From: Atriophallophorus winterbourni
Taxonomy: Eukaryota; Platyhelminthes; Trematoda; Plagiorchiida; Microphallidae
Direction: 5' to 3'
Assembly: GCA_013407085.1 (NCBI GenBank)
Contig: JACCGJ010000269.1
Location: 248,001 to 312,000 of the forward strand
DNA: 64,000 bases
Shown: positions 61,410 through 64,000 of the stretch, one piece after another
Numbering within the stretch: position 1 is the first letter of the stretch
Layout of the letters: each line of letters starts with the position of its first letter
Position numbers and translations under genes: made by a program
The notes under the pieces: model-generated
The model's input: only the letters and a program-made list of their open reading frames with translations
Told to the model about the DNA's origin: nothing
The model's database searches: none

Positions 61410-63150
61410 ACAACCGATTGCACTCAAATTTGTGAACATACGATCGGTACCAAACATATTCCAATCGAAAGTAGTCCTTAATTACTTGCTACGTTCTTTA
61501 CAGTGAATATTCACTAGTGTATCGACAGAAACCACTGAATAAGAAAAAAAGTAAGTAAGTAACACCCAATTATATGCATCGCGTTTCTTATGATTTTAAA
61601 ATTACAATCGCCATCCAATAATTATTATGAATTTTTCTTTCCTGTAGATAAAATCATTTTCGGGAATAAGACAATTTTCACACTGAAACATTTATTTAAA
61701 AACAACAAAATTTTTCTTCTAGGGGCATGTTTTAGTTGATCGTCTATCCGTTGAAGAGTGTTTTCTTCTAAGAGCGATTTCTATTTGATCATTTTGTTAT
61801 TCTGTTCGGCAAAGGTGAAATGGTTTATGTGGACGACTGCAAAATTGATTAAAACGTTTGCACGTAACTCAACGCACGAGTGTTGAAGTGCAGCACTATT
61901 TTTGATTACAAAATACCGTAACCGTAGAAAATGCATTCGCACAATATGCAACCTGTTTTGTATCCGTTACAATGAGAGTTTGAAATTGTATCTATGATGT
62001 GATAACATTGACAAAAATGAACCCCCGATTTGGCGGCTAGTTTAATCGCGCATTTGATCGTCCTTGTTCACAGTGGCATCTTGAGCGACCTTTACCAGCA
62101 TGCATTTTAATATGGTGTATAAACCTGAGCTTACACCGAGACCATCTATCCAATAAACCATTATTTCGCTTAGTTTACGCGTGAAAAGCGATTTCAGTCC
62201 AAGATTACATAATCGTAAGTTCAAATGAATATTTTGGATATCAGCTGACAGAAATTACTTCACACGAATTTCTTTTTAATTTCGTTTACACTCGTCTCAC
62301 TTAATCATCGTACAACAACATGGTCGACATCGCCTAAAGGAGGGCAACAACCACAAAATAGGAGAATATGCCACGGATAATCTGCGAACCATAACCAGAG
62401 AAGTTTTCACAATAGATGAATTTAATGATAGAAGGTACATTAACGTAGTATGTTATGTTTGAAGTTTAGGTTTACAGTACATAACACTTTCAAACCCAGA
62501 TCAACAGTGCGTATGTGGTTTACATTTATGCCGGATTACCGTTTTGTCAACGATTTGGTTCATACCATGATTTAAAGGTATATTTTTGTGTTAAACTCGC
62601 GTCCATGTTTCAATGAAATTGTTTTCGCACGTCAGATAAACTTAAGAAAACGTTTATACTTCCTGTTGAACTGCTCTCATTTCTAGACACTAAAATTAAA
62701 CAACGTTGACAAGGAGAGCTAAATCTTTCAATTTAAATTGGCGAGGCTGGAAATAATTGATTCCATCATTATTCATAAGCACACATGTTTTCACGTAGCC
62801 TTGCAGTGAATTATGACAAACTGAATTCTGGCCAAGTGTATAATTCCAATATTTTCGTGTGTAATAAACCTTATCATAAGTATCGGGATTCCATTTTATT
62901 CAGACTTCTTGCTGCAACACTGTGATTGGTCATTCGTCGTCACAAATTGTTTCGCAGTCCTTTGTAAAACCAAGTGTGCTGGTGCGATTTCGTTGAAATA
63001 AACCCAAGGCTGTTTATTGGTGTAGGTGCATAGTGTGTGGAGAATGGTTTACCCTCATTTCGTGTGAGACCAAAATAGAAACTCGTGTTTGCGCGTGTGG
63101 TTCGATTATAATGTTTTGGTGGTCTGATATGGTTTACGTAGACCATGGAT
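61410..63150. other. Non-coding stretch
   Basis: No recognised gene. Includes a short (TAAG)n run at about 61550-61562, similar to the tail of the CR1-like LINE at 43509. Confidence 0.4.
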
Positions 63151-63174
63151 ACTACATTCCTAAGTGATTTATTT

Positions 63175-63290
63175 GTCAATGGGTCGATAAAATTCAGCCT
63201 ATCATTGGTATGTGTTTGCTAACGTATACAATGGGTCAAATGATAACATTCAGCCTATTACATTGGCATGTGTTTGCTAACGTATACTAA
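63175..63290. repeat. Two-copy tandem repeat (about 52-bp unit)
   Basis: The block CAATGGGTC..AT.A.ATTCAGCCTAT..CATTGG, followed by ATGTGTTTGCTAACGTATAC, occurs twice in succession with a few differences. Confidence 0.85.
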
Positions 63291-63299
63291 TATTTATAT

Positions 63300-64000
63300 T
63301 AATATAAGGTAGAGGCAAATGTTTTAAGGTTAAACTCGATAAACCACATAAAACCTCTTGAAAAGAATTAGACACAAATGTTGATGTAGAATGAATTCAA
63401 TTACAGAATTTGCTCAATCATTAGCAATCAGCACAAACTCAAATATAGGGTTTTAAGGTTGTCATAGTGAGCGAATTCGGAATAAGCTCTCGATTACAAA
63501 AATCCTCTAATGGCACGCGTCTCATATAGCCTCTGACAGCCACATCCAGTTCCTTGCTGCAAGCGTGGTCCTGTGTGACCCGGTGGAGCCGCCAGACTGA
63601 CTGGAGCCTTAAAACCAGCTTAATTCAGGTAGGTGGAGCTCGTAGTCCATGAAGCCAGTCATCTGGAAAGAAAAACCCTCATTTCGAACGAGCAACGGCA
63701 CTGTGGGATTCATTGAAAAGACTTCGGGAGTTAACCCCGAGGAAAATCCCTCGTTAGGTAATCCTAAGTTGTATTTAACTTTGTCCTGCCAACTCCTACG
63801 ACGAAATCGCTATCTAAATGTATCAACTTAGGTGTCCTCTGCTTCCAGCTCTGTCGTGGATAGGAAGCACTCACTGCACGGTCACCTCTTGGTCTCCATA
63901 TTGAAGTGGCCTGGCGTAATTATCAGCTCACCAAATGAGTGGACACCATTCCGCGTCACTAGATACTGACACAGACAGCAGCAGATACCTGGTTAAAAGC
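63300..64000. other. Non-coding end of the window
   Basis: The last 500 bp are more GC-rich than the preceding DNA and contain a 60-codon frame (63649-63831). They could be the start of another repeat, but nothing is recognisable. Confidence 0.35.

Overview
This window looks like nuclear DNA from a flatworm, most likely a digenean fluke. The evidence is indirect: introns range from 34-44 bp to several kilobases, the sequence is moderately AT-rich, and it is crowded with decayed CR1/RTE-type LINEs, a Penelope-like fragment and an LTR element. I cannot name the species. No bacterial-style operons, CRISPR arrays, rRNA or convincing tRNA genes are present.

Three host genes are supported. (1) 1-15129 (+) is the 3' part of a gene for a large single-pass membrane protein. 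It has repeated extracellular exon pairs resembling the second half of MAM domains, one transmembrane segment, and a long Gln-rich cytoplasmic tail with a PPxY and an SH3-type proline motif. A 1,000-N gap (11942-12941) lies inside it. The contig ends on both sides repeat each other for about 950 bp, including one exon, so the gap is probably an assembly artefact. (2) 18566-19072 (+) is an intact single-exon gene resembling the RNase P/MRP subunit Rpp14/Pop5 family. (3) 48718-51707 (+) is a complete four-exon TLC-domain membrane protein of the TLCD1/TLCD2 (FLD-1) type. A possible secreted-peptide exon at 24933 is speculative.

Most of the rest is transposon debris. LINE copies or fragments lie at about 23.6-24.5 kb, 32.9-35.6 kb (-), 41.4-45.8 kb (several, on both strands), 52.8-53.2 kb, 54.8-58.6 kb (-, with a PHD-like zinc finger in ORF1) and 60.0-60.3 kb. 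A Penelope-like GIY-YIG remnant is at 19.9-20.4 kb. A short dispersed repeat recurs at least a dozen times, often as inverted pairs. A GATA array fills 17.3-17.85 kb.

The most striking object is a 2.44-kb LTR element (37647-40086) with 5-bp target-site duplications. It keeps gag, zinc-knuckle and protease-like sequence but has no reverse transcriptase or integrase. In their place, in the same reading frame, are two good matches and one half match to BRC repeats, the RAD51-binding motif of BRCA2. This suggests a retroelement that acquired a recombinase-binding module.
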